A DNA stretch of 64,000 nucleotides from positions 1 through 64,000 of the forward strand of contig JAIXOE010000033.1 in the NCBI GenBank assembly GCA_027486895.1, given 5' to 3'. The stretch comes from Sphingomonadales bacterium. Lineage in GTDB: Bacteria > Pseudomonadota > Alphaproteobacteria > Sphingomonadales > Sphingomonadaceae. Both the position numbers and the translations under genes were made by a program. The first letter of the stretch is position 1. Every line of letters begins with the position of its first letter. Positions 1-7,893 of this stretch are shown piece after piece. The notes beneath the pieces are model-generated. The model was not told the origin of the DNA and ran no database searches. It saw only the letters and a program-made list of their open reading frames with translations.

Positions 1-191
1 GCAAAGCCAATGAGGCGCATGTCGTTTTCCGACACCTGCATTTCAGTGAACACGGTGGCGAAATCGTTGGTCTTGCCCAATGCGCCAAGCGTGCGCGCGC
101 TGGCCTGCACCAGATAGCCGACGCCATTGACGTCGATCACCAGATGGTCAACGCCAGTTTCGTCAATGCGGCCGTAAAGCTTTGCGATCAT
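1..191 (-). CDS. ruvA: Holliday junction helicase accessory subunit RuvA (N-terminal part)
   Basis: This partial gene reads leftward out of the window and gives 63 N-terminal residues beginning MIAKLYGRIDE. RuvA binds four-way DNA junctions as a tetramer and loads the RuvB motor for branch migration. The visible part matches the family's N-terminal OB-fold domain: the MI.KL.G.ID start, the VDHLVIDVNGVGY segment, and the FTEMQVSE...RLIGF strand. It lies downstream of ruvC and yebC on the same strand, the standard yebC-ruvCAB order, so ruvB probably follows outside the window. The junction-binding HhH motifs and domain III are not visible. Confidence 0.93.
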   Translation of the reverse strand, partial: MIAKLYGRIDETGVDHLVIDVNGVGYLVQASARTLGALGKTNDFATVFTEMQVSENDMRLIGF

Positions 192-260
192 TATCTCGGG
201 TTAGCGGCTCGCTCCCACATCGGCAAGTAAAAGAGAACATCGTAGGAACAGGAAGTTTAT

Positions 261-335
261 TTCACACAGAGGCGCAGAGGGCGCAGAGATTTTGTCGCAA
301 ATGCCTCGTCTGCGGTCTCTGCGCCTCTGCGTGAA
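261..335. repeat. Imperfect inverted repeat between ruvC and ruvA
   Basis: The ruvC-ruvA gap (192-341) contains two arms, 261-289 and 315-335. The left arm reads TTCACACAGAGGCGCAGAGG and repeats GGCGCAGAG-like units. The right arm is the reverse complement of TTCACGCAGAGGCGCAGAGA. The 25-nt loop is not repetitive. The arms would form a long hairpin in RNA or DNA. It resembles a dispersed REP-type intergenic element, but I see no second copy in this window, so the dispersed nature is inferred. Confidence 0.7.
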
Positions 336-341
336 CCGATT

Positions 342-812
342 TTAAGATCTTGTGTGATGTGCATGCGTTATCGCCACGGCGAGTGCATCAGCGGCATCTG
401 GCCCAGCGATTTTCAGCCCTGGCATCAAGATGCGTAGCATCGCCTGCACCTGCTCTTTTTCGGCCTTGCCGGTGCCAACGACGGATTTTTTCACCAACCG
501 CGCGGCATATTCGGTGACGGGCGTTCGGTTGCGGGCTGCACCCAAAAGCACAACCCCGCGCGCTTGCCCAAGCTTCAGCGTCGACTGCGGGTTTTTGTTG
601 ACGAACACTTCTTCGACAGCGGCACAATCGGGCCGGAAATGATCGAGCACCGCGTGCAGTTTTTCATCGAGCAACACGAGCCGATTGGCCAAGGGCAGCT
701 TGGCATCGGTGGTAATCTCGCCGTTATCGATATGCGAGAGGCGGTTGCCTTCCTTGCGGATGACACCCCAGCCAGTTGTACCAAGGCCGGGGTCGAGACC
801 GAGAATGATCAT
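342..812 (-). CDS. ruvC: Crossover junction endodeoxyribonuclease RuvC
   Basis: RuvC is the Holliday junction resolvase, a homodimeric Mg-dependent nuclease of the RNase H fold. At 156 aa it has the normal family length. Visible features are Asp7 in [13 protein letters not shown], the [20 protein letters not shown] segment with the second acidic residue, and the C-terminal [16 protein letters not shown] motif with the last catalytic acids. The start codon overlaps the yebC stop by 4 bp, so translation is probably coupled. An inverted repeat lies between this gene and ruvA. Confidence 0.97.
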   Translation of the reverse strand: MIILGLDPGLGTTGWGVIRKEGNRLSHIDNGEITTDAKLPLANRLVLLDEKLHAVLDHFRPDCAAVEEVFVNKNPQSTLKLGQARGVVLLGAARNRTPVTEYAARLVKKSVVGTGKAEKEQVQAMLRILMPGLKIAGPDAADALAVAITHAHHTRS

Positions 813-1552
813 CCCAGCTTCGCCATCACCTCGTCGGAAACGTCATAATTGCCCCAGACAGTCTGGACGTCGTCATCATCTTCCAAGGCATCGATCATCT
901 TGAGCAAGGTCGCGGCATTGGCTTCATCGACCTCGACAAGAACCTGCGGCTTCCATGCAAGCTTGGCACTTTCCGCTTCACCAAGTGTCGCCTCTAGCGC
1001 CTTGGCGACTTCGTGCAGGCTGTCCATTGCGGTCCAGATGCTGTGTTCGTCTTCGGTCGACTCAACATCTTCAGCGCCTGCTTCCAACGCAGCTTCAAAG
1101 ACGCTGTCGGCGTCGCCTGCGCTGATTGGATAGGTAATCAGGCCCATGCGGTCGAATCCGTGGCTCACCGCGCCGGATGCGCCAAGATTTCCGCCATTTT
1201 TGCTGAATGCCGTGCGCACATTGGTTGCGGTGCGGTTGCGGTTGTCGGTCAACGCCTCAACGATGATTGCTACGCCGCCGGGGCCATAGCCTTCATAGCG
1301 CATTTCATCATAGCTCTCCGCATCGCCGCCCGCTGCCTTGTCGATCGCGCGCTGGATATTATCCTTGGGCATCGATTGCGCCTTGGCCGCGTTCACCGCA
1401 AGGCGAAGGCGCGGGTTCATGTCGGGATCGGGCATGCCCATTTTCGCCGCAACGGTAATTTCGCGCGAAAGTTTTGAAAATTGCGCAGAACGCTTTTTGT
1501 CCTGCGCACCCTTGCGGTGCTGGATATTTTTGAATTTGCTATGGCCTGCCAT
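809..1552 (-). CDS. YebC/PmpR-family transcriptional or translational regulator
   Basis: The 247-aa product has the strongly conserved YebC start [20 protein letters not shown] and the usual three-domain length. It also has the [19 protein letters not shown] segment and an acidic patch [14 protein letters not shown] near the end. YebC proteins bind DNA or act on ribosomes that stall at proline stretches; which applies here cannot be read from the sequence. It heads the ruv operon with a 4-bp overlap into ruvC, the usual context for this family in proteobacteria. Confidence 0.95.
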   Translation of the reverse strand: MAGHSKFKNIQHRKGAQDKKRSAQFSKLSREITVAAKMGMPDPDMNPRLRLAVNAAKAQSMPKDNIQRAIDKAAGGDAESYDEMRYEGYGPGGVAIIVEALTDNRNRTATNVRTAFSKNGGNLGASGAVSHGFDRMGLITYPISAGDADSVFEAALEAGAEDVESTEDEHSIWTAMDSLHEVAKALEATLGEAESAKLAWKPQVLVEVDEANAATLLKMIDALEDDDDVQTVWGNYDVSDEVMAKLG

Positions 1553-1630
1553 GGCTCTGCTCTTCTCTGGCTAAAGGATATGAAGCCGCGCCCTTACATC
1601 AGGCGCGCCCCATTGGGCAAGCCATGTGGT

Positions 1631-1951
1631 TCAGCTCAACTTCACCGCAGTCCCCGACGCGGTGACCATCAGCATTGAGCCTTCTTTGCCCAGCACTTCA
1701 TAATCAAGGTCGATACCGATCACCCCGTCGGCGCCGAGATTTCGTGCTTCGGCGGACAGTTCGGCCAAGGCTGTCTGGCGCGCGTCGCGCAATGAATTTT
1801 CATAGGCGCCCGCGCGGCCGCCGACGATGTCGCGGATGCCAGCGAAAAGATCTTTAAAGATGTTCGCGCCGACAATGCATTCGCCCGTTACAACGCCGAG
1901 ATATTCGCGGACGGGTTGGCCTTCAACGGACGTGGTTGTGGTCATCAACAT
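1631..1951 (-). CDS. YbjQ family (heavy-metal-binding-domain) protein
   Basis: The 106-aa protein has the features of the YbjQ/UPF0145 family: [21 protein letters not shown], then a [11 protein letters not shown] segment, an [17 protein letters not shown] core, and a C-terminal [11 protein letters not shown] strand. The family forms small ring-like oligomers of unknown biochemical role. The ATG at 1951 has a GGAG about 8 nt upstream; a second ATG two codons later is possible. It lies between yebC and gapR-like on the same strand, but the spacing suggests separate units. Confidence 0.88.
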   Translation of the reverse strand: MLMTTTTSVEGQPVREYLGVVTGECIVGANIFKDLFAGIRDIVGGRAGAYENSLRDARQTALAELSAEARNLGADGVIGIDLDYEVLGKEGSMLMVTASGTAVKLS

Positions 1952-1980
1952 ATTTTCATCTCCTTATGGGGGAGCGGAAA

Positions 1981-2223
1981 TTATGCCAGACCAAGCGCCG
2001 ATTTGTAAGTATCCAAAATGGCTTCCATTTCCTGACGGTCGTCTTGGCTCATTTTGCGCAGGCGAACGATCTGACGCATGATTTTTGCGTCATAGCCCTG
2101 GCTCTTGGCTTCCGAATATACGTCGCGGATATCGTCAGCGATGCCTTTTTTCTCTTCTTCCAGACGCTCGATGCGCTCGATGAAAAGACGCAGTTGGTCG
2201 GCGGCGACATTGCCTTCAGCCAT
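1981..2223 (-). CDS. gapR: GapR-family (DUF2312) nucleoid-associated protein
   Basis: The 80-aa protein is almost wholly helical: [22 protein letters not shown] followed by [27 protein letters not shown]. This is the DUF2312 signature. In Caulobacter the family member GapR binds AT-rich, overtwisted DNA ahead of polymerases and assists topoisomerases. The first half is a coiled-coil dimerisation helix and the RQIVRLRK segment is basic and DNA-facing. A good GGGAG lies 6 nt before the ATG. The role here is by family inference. Confidence 0.92.
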   Translation of the reverse strand: MAEGNVAADQLRLFIERIERLEEEKKGIADDIRDVYSEAKSQGYDAKIMRQIVRLRKMSQDDRQEMEAILDTYKSALGLA

Positions 2224-2281
2224 GATATTCTCCCTGTGGTGTTGGTTGGTGCCTGCGCACCCGAATCAAGATGACAGCGCC

Positions 2282-2584
2282 TTAATGCGATGGCGCGTTC
2301 TTCGCCACGCTTTCCTGCATACGGGTCAGTTGCTCGGGCGTCGCTTCGGTCTGATGTTTCGACTTCCATTCCACAGCAGGCATGCCGTGGATGAGCATGC
2401 GCGCTTCATCCTTGGTCAGAGCACCATCTGCCTCCATCACCCAATCCGCGAGGCAATTGCGGCAAAAACCGGCAAGGCCCATCAGGTCGATATTCTGCGC
2501 ATCGTGCCGGTGCTGCAAATGGGTGACAAGGCGGCGAAATGCGGCTGCGGCGGCCGCGTCTGAAATTTGCTTGTCCTGTTGCAT
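2282..2584 (-). CDS. DUF1244 family protein
   Basis: The 100-aa protein matches the DUF1244 (SMc04008-like) family found mainly in alpha- and gammaproteobacteria. The landmark is AFRRLVTHLQHRHDAQNIDLMGLAGFCRNCLADW, with a conserved Cys pair (FCRNC), followed by HGMPAVEWKSKHQ. No biochemical function is established. It lies just upstream of the gapR-like gene on the same strand (58 bp gap), so the two may be co-transcribed. Confidence 0.9.
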   Translation of the reverse strand: MQQDKQISDAAAAAAFRRLVTHLQHRHDAQNIDLMGLAGFCRNCLADWVMEADGALTKDEARMLIHGMPAVEWKSKHQTEATPEQLTRMQESVAKNAPSH

Positions 2585-2664
2585 AGCTATGCGCCCTTTC
2601 CGTTGGTGAGATGCCTCGTTATGGGGAGGGCGAATAACAAAATCCAGTCAGCGGAGCTCTTTCA

Positions 2665-4113
2665 ATGCAATATCACAAGCCACGCATGCGCAAGGTCCGC
2701 ATATTGGCGACATTGGGCCCCGCGAGCGACACGCCCGAAATGATCGAAAAGCTGTTTCGCGCTGGTGCCGATGCCTTCCGGGTGAACATGAGCCATGGCG
2801 AACAAGCTGACAAGGCGCAGCTGATTGCCAATATTCGCGCCCTAGAAAAAGCCTACAACCGGCCAACGACAATCTTGGTGGATTTGCAAGGCCCCAAGCT
2901 GCGCGTTGGAACCTTTGCTGAGGGTAAGGTTGAACTGCACACCGGGGACAATTTCCGGCTGGATACCGATCCGACACCAGGCGATGCCCGCCGCGTGCAT
3001 TTGCCGCATCCCGAAATATTTGCAGCATTGGAAGTCGGCGCGCGGTTGTTGCTCGACGATGGCAAGCTTGTTCTGCGCGTTACCGAAATTGGACCGGAAT
3101 ATATCAATACCAAGGTCGAAGTTGGCGGCGCATTGTCGAACCGCAAGGGGCTGAATGTCCCGGACGTCGTCATCCCGATTGCCGCGCTGACCGAGAAGGA
3201 TCGCTCCGACCTCGCCTTTGCACTGGAGCAAGGCGTTGACTGGATTGCGATGTCCTTTGTGCAGCGGCCAGAGGATGTGGCCGAGGGCAAGAAGCTTATT
3301 GGTAATAAGGCGGCGTTGCTGGCCAAGATTGAAAAGCCAGCGGCAATCGGACGGCTCGAGGAAATTCTGGAACTCGCCGATGGCGTGATGGTTGCGCGCG
3401 GTGATTTGGGTGTCGAGATGCTGCCCGAACAGGTGCCGCCGTTGCAGAAGAAGATCGTTTCGACCGCGCGGCGCATGGGCAAGCCGGTGGTCGTGGCGAC
3501 GCAAATGCTGGAATCGATGATTGTCTCGCCATCACCGACGCGCGCCGAGGTGTCGGACGTTGCGACGGCGATTTATGATGGCGCTGACGCAGTGATGCTC
3601 TCTGCCGAAACCGCAGCAGGGGCGTGGCCTATTGAAGCCGTTTCCATCATGGACCGGATTGCACAGCAGGTCGAAAGCGACCCCGATTTCTACAAACGTA
3701 TCCACTTTACCGAGACCCCAGCCGATTCCACCACGGCGGACGCTCTGGCCGAGGCCAGCGGACGGATTGTCGACACCATAGAAACCAGCGCCATTGTGTG
3801 CTTCACCTCATCGGGTTCGACGGCGCGGCGGATATCGCGCGAACGGCCATCCGTGCCGCTTTTGGTGCTCACTGCAAGCCAATCGACCGCGCGTCGCTTG
3901 GGGTTGTTGTGGGGCGCTTTTGCCGTGCGGACCAAGGATATTGGATCGTTCGAGGAAATGGTCGCCAAGGGTAAGCGCATGGCGCTTCGCTATCATTTGG
4001 GTCAGGCCGGCGGGCGGATTATCATCATGGCGGGCGTCCCATTTGGCACGCCGGGTTCAACAAACGTGCTGCACATCGTCCGGTTGACCGGCGACGAGTT
4101 GAAGGGACATTAA
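2665..4113 (+). CDS. pyk: Pyruvate kinase
   Basis: The 482-aa enzyme converts phosphoenolpyruvate and ADP to pyruvate and ATP in lower glycolysis or Entner-Doudoroff metabolism. It opens with RKVRILATLGPASD and FRVNMSHG. It has the catalytic-lysine region LAKIEKPAAIGRLEEI, the ARGDLGVEMLPEQVPPLQK motif, VATQMLESM and DAVMLSAETAAGAWP. The C-terminal domain (from about residue 350) is complete. The ATG at 2665 follows a GGAG; an ATG seven codons later is an alternative. It stands alone on the plus strand. Confidence 0.97.
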   Translation: MQYHKPRMRKVRILATLGPASDTPEMIEKLFRAGADAFRVNMSHGEQADKAQLIANIRALEKAYNRPTTILVDLQGPKLRVGTFAEGKVELHTGDNFRLDTDPTPGDARRVHLPHPEIFAALEVGARLLLDDGKLVLRVTEIGPEYINTKVEVGGALSNRKGLNVPDVVIPIAALTEKDRSDLAFALEQGVDWIAMSFVQRPEDVAEGKKLIGNKAALLAKIEKPAAIGRLEEILELADGVMVARGDLGVEMLPEQVPPLQKKIVSTARRMGKPVVVATQMLESMIVSPSPTRAEVSDVATAIYDGADAVMLSAETAAGAWPIEAVSIMDRIAQQVESDPDFYKRIHFTETPADSTTADALAEASGRIVDTIETSAIVCFTSSGSTARRISRERPSVPLLVLTASQSTARRLGLLWGAFAVRTKDIGSFEEMVAKGKRMALRYHLGQAGGRIIIMAGVPFGTPGSTNVLHIVRLTGDELKGH

Positions 4114-4129
4114 AGGCGGGGGATGGACG

Positions 4130-5782
4130 CTAGCTTGCGGGTGAATCCGTCGCGCTGTCCTTCGCCTCTTTCTCGTCGATAAGCTTTAATAACGCCAACG
4201 CCTTTTTCTGTTCGACCGATTCATGCGGCGAGTAAGCCAGCGGCCGCAGGGTACGGCGGGCCTCTGCAAAGCGAGCGCGTGCCATGAGTTCGCTGCCCAG
4301 CGTCAAGCGCGGAGCGTCAATTTGCGGGATGGTGTCAACGACTTGGGCGAGGCCGGCAACTGCAACCTCGGGCGCGCGCTTGCCTTCAGCGCCAAAGCTT
4401 TGGTGATAAAAATAGAGCGGTTCATGCGCTGGCGGGTTCGCGGCATTGGCTTTCAGCAGCCAAGCTCTTGCATCCTTGAACACGGCTTTTTTATCTGCGT
4501 CGGCTGCTGTGTCCGCCAGTCCCAAAAGCGCCTGCCCTTTGCGCAACATTGCCTCCCAATTGTCGGGTTGCAGTGCCAGCGCTTTATCGCTGCTCATCTG
4601 GCACGCGGCAAAATCCTTGGCCATGCATTCGGCATGCGCTTGCACCGTCCATGCGAGGCTATTGCCGGCATAAGCTGCGGTCTTGCTGCGCAATTTCTGC
4701 ATCCATTTGTCGCGGCTGGTCGTTTTCTCGCGATAATATGTGTCGAAATCCTTCTTCACCGGATATTCGGTTTCAGCGCGCACTTTGACCCACGCTTCAT
4801 ACTCATCTTTGGTGGAAATCCGCGCCAGCCGCTCCATGGTGATCCGGTCGTCGATAAAGTCCGCCTCCGCCAACGTAATCGGACGGATCACCGGTGCCTT
4901 TATGACTTCAGGCGGCAAGGGCGGTGTTTTGTATGGATAGCTGCCGCTGTCGACATAGATGCCGACTTCGCGGGTGAGATCATTGACGTCGCCGAAGATT
5001 TTCGCAGCTTCTGGATATTCTTGGCCTGCGTTGATCGCGCTCAGATAGGCTTTCAACTGGCCTTTGCGCTTTTCCGAGAAGGTCAGATAATGCGTTACCG
5101 CCCACGCATCGCCATAATCCCAATTTTCGGCGTCGCGACTTTCGTCGAGATAACGTCCGTCAACCATCTTGGCGGCCGGATAGCGCCTTGTGTAGCGCAA
5201 CTCGCCCTCGCGATGACGCGCTGGCTTGCCATAGGTGATGGCGCCCTCGCGTTCGAATGAAGCGGTCGAAATCAGCTCGGCAAAGCCTTCCACATACCAC
5301 GCGGGATAGGCTGCCGCCTGATATTGCAGCATGAAGTGGTGGGCATATTCGTGGAAGAGCACGAGTTCACCGGAGAATGTGCCGCTATTCCCTGCATCGC
5401 GCGGGATGACTGAAATCGGTCCTGCAAGTTGCGGATCATAATAGCCCGCCGCATCCGCGCTTGGGTCGCCAAGGAGCCGCTGAACATCGGCGACACTCGC
5501 GACCGAATACACCTTCACCTTGACGATATTGGCGTCGTCGGGCTCGCGCATATTGGTCGCGATTTTCAAAAGATAATGGATGGCCTCCAACCGGCCGGAC
5601 AGCCGCGCGAGCGATTTTTCATCGCCATCGCTGTAAATTTTGAAATGGTCGCTTTCGGCTTCTTTCCATTTGCTTTGCGCCTGCCCTGTGACGGTGATGG
5701 CTTGATCTTGGGCCAATGACGGTGAAGCCGCCAAAGTCATCGCGCTTAACATGGCAAAGCCACCAATCAGTATGCGTCCCAT
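4130..5782 (-). CDS. Exported HExxH metallopeptidase-like protein with TPR-like C-terminus
   Basis: A signal peptide ending SPSLAQ precedes about 525 residues. HEYAHH at 144-149 is an HExxH zinc motif, followed about 22 residues later by YVEGFAEL, which could give the third glutamate of a gluzincin peptidase. The C-terminal part has ALALQPDNWEAMLRKGQALL and similar helical pairs, consistent with degenerate TPRs. I do not recognise a named family and substrates are unknown. I chose the ATG at 5782 because GGGAG sits 5 nt upstream of it; an ATG at 5785 and a TTG at 5794 also exist. It follows queA by 61 bp. Confidence 0.85.
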   Translation of the reverse strand: MGRILIGGFAMLSAMTLAASPSLAQDQAITVTGQAQSKWKEAESDHFKIYSDGDEKSLARLSGRLEAIHYLLKIATNMREPDDANIVKVKVYSVASVADVQRLLGDPSADAAGYYDPQLAGPISVIPRDAGNSGTFSGELVLFHEYAHHFMLQYQAAAYPAWYVEGFAELISTASFEREGAITYGKPARHREGELRYTRRYPAAKMVDGRYLDESRDAENWDYGDAWAVTHYLTFSEKRKGQLKAYLSAINAGQEYPEAAKIFGDVNDLTREVGIYVDSGSYPYKTPPLPPEVIKAPVIRPITLAEADFIDDRITMERLARISTKDEYEAWVKVRAETEYPVKKDFDTYYREKTTSRDKWMQKLRSKTAAYAGNSLAWTVQAHAECMAKDFAACQMSSDKALALQPDNWEAMLRKGQALLGLADTAADADKKAVFKDARAWLLKANAANPPAHEPLYFYHQSFGAEGKRAPEVAVAGLAQVVDTIPQIDAPRLTLGSELMARARFAEARRTLRPLAYSPHESVEQKKALALLKLIDEKEAKDSATDSPAS

Positions 5783-5843
5783 CATCGCTCCCAAACAGAT
5801 TATGTTGGACGATGTATCGCCGCTAATTTTTGCGCGTCAAGCG

Positions 5844-6884
5844 CTATGCGTTCTGCGGCGGCAGTAAAAGACTGCTGTCGCCATAGCTGTAAAACCGGTA
5901 CTCTTCGGCGATTGCATGGGCATAAGCCGCTTGCATTGTCTCGCGGCCCATGAGCGCGCTTACCAGCATGAACAGGGTCGATTTGGGCAGATGGAAATTG
6001 GTCATCAGGCCGTTGATGGCCTTAAACCGATAGCCCGGCGTAATGAAGATATCGGTGTCGCCTTCAAACGGATGCACCACACCATTTTGGTCGGCGGCAC
6101 TCTCGACCAGGCGCAGCGAAGTTGTGCCAACGGCAATCAAGCGACCGCCATTCTCGCGAATACTGTTCAGACGATATGCTGTCTCGGCATCGATGCTGCC
6201 CCATTCGCTGTGCATGCGATGGCTTGCCGTATCGTCGACCTTGACCGGCAGGAATGTGCCCGCACCCACATGCAAGGTAAGCGTTGCCGTTTCAATGCCG
6301 GCATCCTGCACCGCTTGCATCAGTTCGGGCGTGAAATGTAGCGATGCAGTGGGCGCGGCAACGGCGCCGTCTTTTTGTGCGAACATCGTCTGATAATCTT
6401 CGGCGTCGCGCGCATCGGTCGGCCGCTTGCCCGCAATATAGGGCGGCAAGGGCATCGTGCCCGCGCGCTCCAGCAGCACTTCGACAGGCTCGTCCCCTTC
6501 AAAGAAGAGCGTGAAGCTGCCATCGGCGTGGCGGGCTTCAGCGTTCGCTATGACGCCTTGGCCAAAATCAACGCTGTCCCCGATATGCAGCCGCTTTGCA
6601 TTACGGATGAAGGCCTGCCAGCGGCGCAGATCTATGCGCTTGTGCAAAGTCGCACCAATTGTCGCGTCGCCCCTGCGGCCGGTCAGCTGCGCGGGTATGA
6701 CGCGCGTGTCGTTGAAGATCAGGCAATCACCCTTGCGTAAGCGTTGCGGCAGGTCGCTGACAGAGGCGTCGGCCATGTCGCCCGCGCCACCGACGCACAG
6801 CATCCGCGCCGAATCCCGCGGGCTAACGGGTCGCAACGCAATCCGCTCGGGCGGAAGCTCGAAATCAAACAGGTCTACGCGCAT
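5844..6884 (-). CDS. queA: tRNA preQ1(34) S-adenosylmethionine ribosyltransferase-isomerase QueA
   Basis: QueA transfers and isomerises the ribosyl group of S-adenosylmethionine onto 7-aminomethyl-7-deazaguanine in tRNA, the penultimate step to queuosine. The 346-aa protein has the family landmarks [43 protein letters not shown] and [20 protein letters not shown]. It is downstream of an exported cyclophilin gene by 16 bp, so the two are probably co-transcribed. The usual neighbour tgt is not in the window. Confidence 0.97.
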   Translation of the reverse strand: MRVDLFDFELPPERIALRPVSPRDSARMLCVGGAGDMADASVSDLPQRLRKGDCLIFNDTRVIPAQLTGRRGDATIGATLHKRIDLRRWQAFIRNAKRLHIGDSVDFGQGVIANAEARHADGSFTLFFEGDEPVEVLLERAGTMPLPPYIAGKRPTDARDAEDYQTMFAQKDGAVAAPTASLHFTPELMQAVQDAGIETATLTLHVGAGTFLPVKVDDTASHRMHSEWGSIDAETAYRLNSIRENGGRLIAVGTTSLRLVESAADQNGVVHPFEGDTDIFITPGYRFKAINGLMTNFHLPKSTLFMLVSALMGRETMQAAYAHAIAEEYRFYSYGDSSLLLPPQNA

Positions 6885-6900
6885 ATGATTGCCGAAGCGG

Positions 6901-7551
6901 TTAGCTGCCGCTTAGTTGATCTACGGTAATGGCTTTTTCGGCGGCGGGTTGCGCAGGAAAGGCGGGCGGCGGAACATTGTCCGCTGCAATCGACGCCTGC
7001 AGCACCTTGCTTGGGCTCGCTGGCGGTTCGCCACGTTCGATGGCGTCGACGAATTGCATGCCTGATGTTACGCGGCCAAAGACCGTATATTTATTGTCGA
7101 GACTAAAGCGCGGCTGAAAGCAGATGAAGAACTGGCTGTTGGCCGTGTCTGGCTCGTTCGTGCGCGCCATCGACACTGTTCCGCGCAAATGCGGCATTTT
7201 GTTAAACTCGGCTTTGAGATCGGGAAGCTCTGATCCGCCTTGGCCGGTACCCTGGGGATCGCCCGTCTGGGCCATGAATCCGTCAATCACTCGGTGAAAG
7301 ACGACGCCATTGTAAAAGCCCTGGCGAGTCAACGTCTTGATACGCTCAACATGTGCTGGCGCAACGGTGGGCAGCATCTGAATGGTCACGCGGCCGCCCG
7401 TCGACAAATCGAGCACCAGCATATTTTCAAGGTCTGGAGCGGTGGGGGCTGGAGCAGCAGGCGGCGTTTGCGCGATGGCTGGAGAGGCTGCGATGAACAG
7501 CCCGCCTAAAATAAGCGCAGTCAGCTTCGACAAAAATATGCGTGATAACAT
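6901..7551 (-). CDS. Exported cyclophilin-type peptidyl-prolyl isomerase
   Basis: After a signal peptide ([17 protein letters not shown]) and a Pro/Ala linker comes a cyclophilin domain with [20 protein letters not shown] and [20 protein letters not shown], including the Arg, Phe and Gln of the active site. It should catalyse proline cis-trans isomerisation during folding of periplasmic proteins. The C-terminus has a short Pro/Ala-rich tail. The ATG at 7551 was chosen; a TTG immediately upstream would add one residue. The closest downstream gene, queA, is unrelated in function but closely spaced. Confidence 0.93.
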   Translation of the reverse strand: MLSRIFLSKLTALILGGLFIAASPAIAQTPPAAPAPTAPDLENMLVLDLSTGGRVTIQMLPTVAPAHVERIKTLTRQGFYNGVVFHRVIDGFMAQTGDPQGTGQGGSELPDLKAEFNKMPHLRGTVSMARTNEPDTANSQFFICFQPRFSLDNKYTVFGRVTSGMQFVDAIERGEPPASPSKVLQASIAADNVPPPAFPAQPAAEKAITVDQLSGS

Positions 7552-7893
7552 CAAAAAAGACCGCCTTTATAACTGAAGTGCCGCTCTAATAACGAAGGAC
7601 GCTGTCGCTGTCATGAACGATTTTCGGACGTCGCGATGCGGGCATTAAGTAAGAATGCGCCTGTGGATAAGCCACTGTTGCATAAAGGTGACAGCGCCGA
7701 AATATTATTGTCATACGTGCCCAATTTGTTGCGCAAACCTAGGAAATCCGCCACAGCGCCTCCAACCCGGAGAGACTTCACTCTGCTTCGTGCGCGCATC
7801 GCGTGTAGGATTTGAGTGAAAAAGCTGGGGAGTTTAACAGCCACCAGGACGCGGGCAACCGTTGGAGTGGGGCGATATTATAGGGGCTATACC
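7552..7893. other. 342-bp intergenic region upstream of the TonB receptor
   Basis: No plausible coding sequence was found here; the open frames lack homology-like features. The region contains TGTGGATAA at 7672-7680, a perfect match to the DnaA-box consensus in reverse orientation, within a 15-bp stretch TGCGCCTGTGGATAA that recurs at 58219-58233. An A/T-rich patch at 7696-7730 and an AGGGG ribosome-binding sequence at 7882-7886 complete it. The strong promoter expected for the receptor gene must lie here, but I cannot place it confidently. Confidence 0.5.

Noticed and set aside
7672-7680. Replication origin suggested by a consensus DnaA box
   Set aside because: Only a single box is present here, without AT-rich repeats or neighbouring replication genes.
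7611-7844. 77-aa minus-strand frame upstream of the TonB receptor
   Set aside because: There is no ribosome-binding site or domain, and it spans the region expected to hold the receptor promoter.
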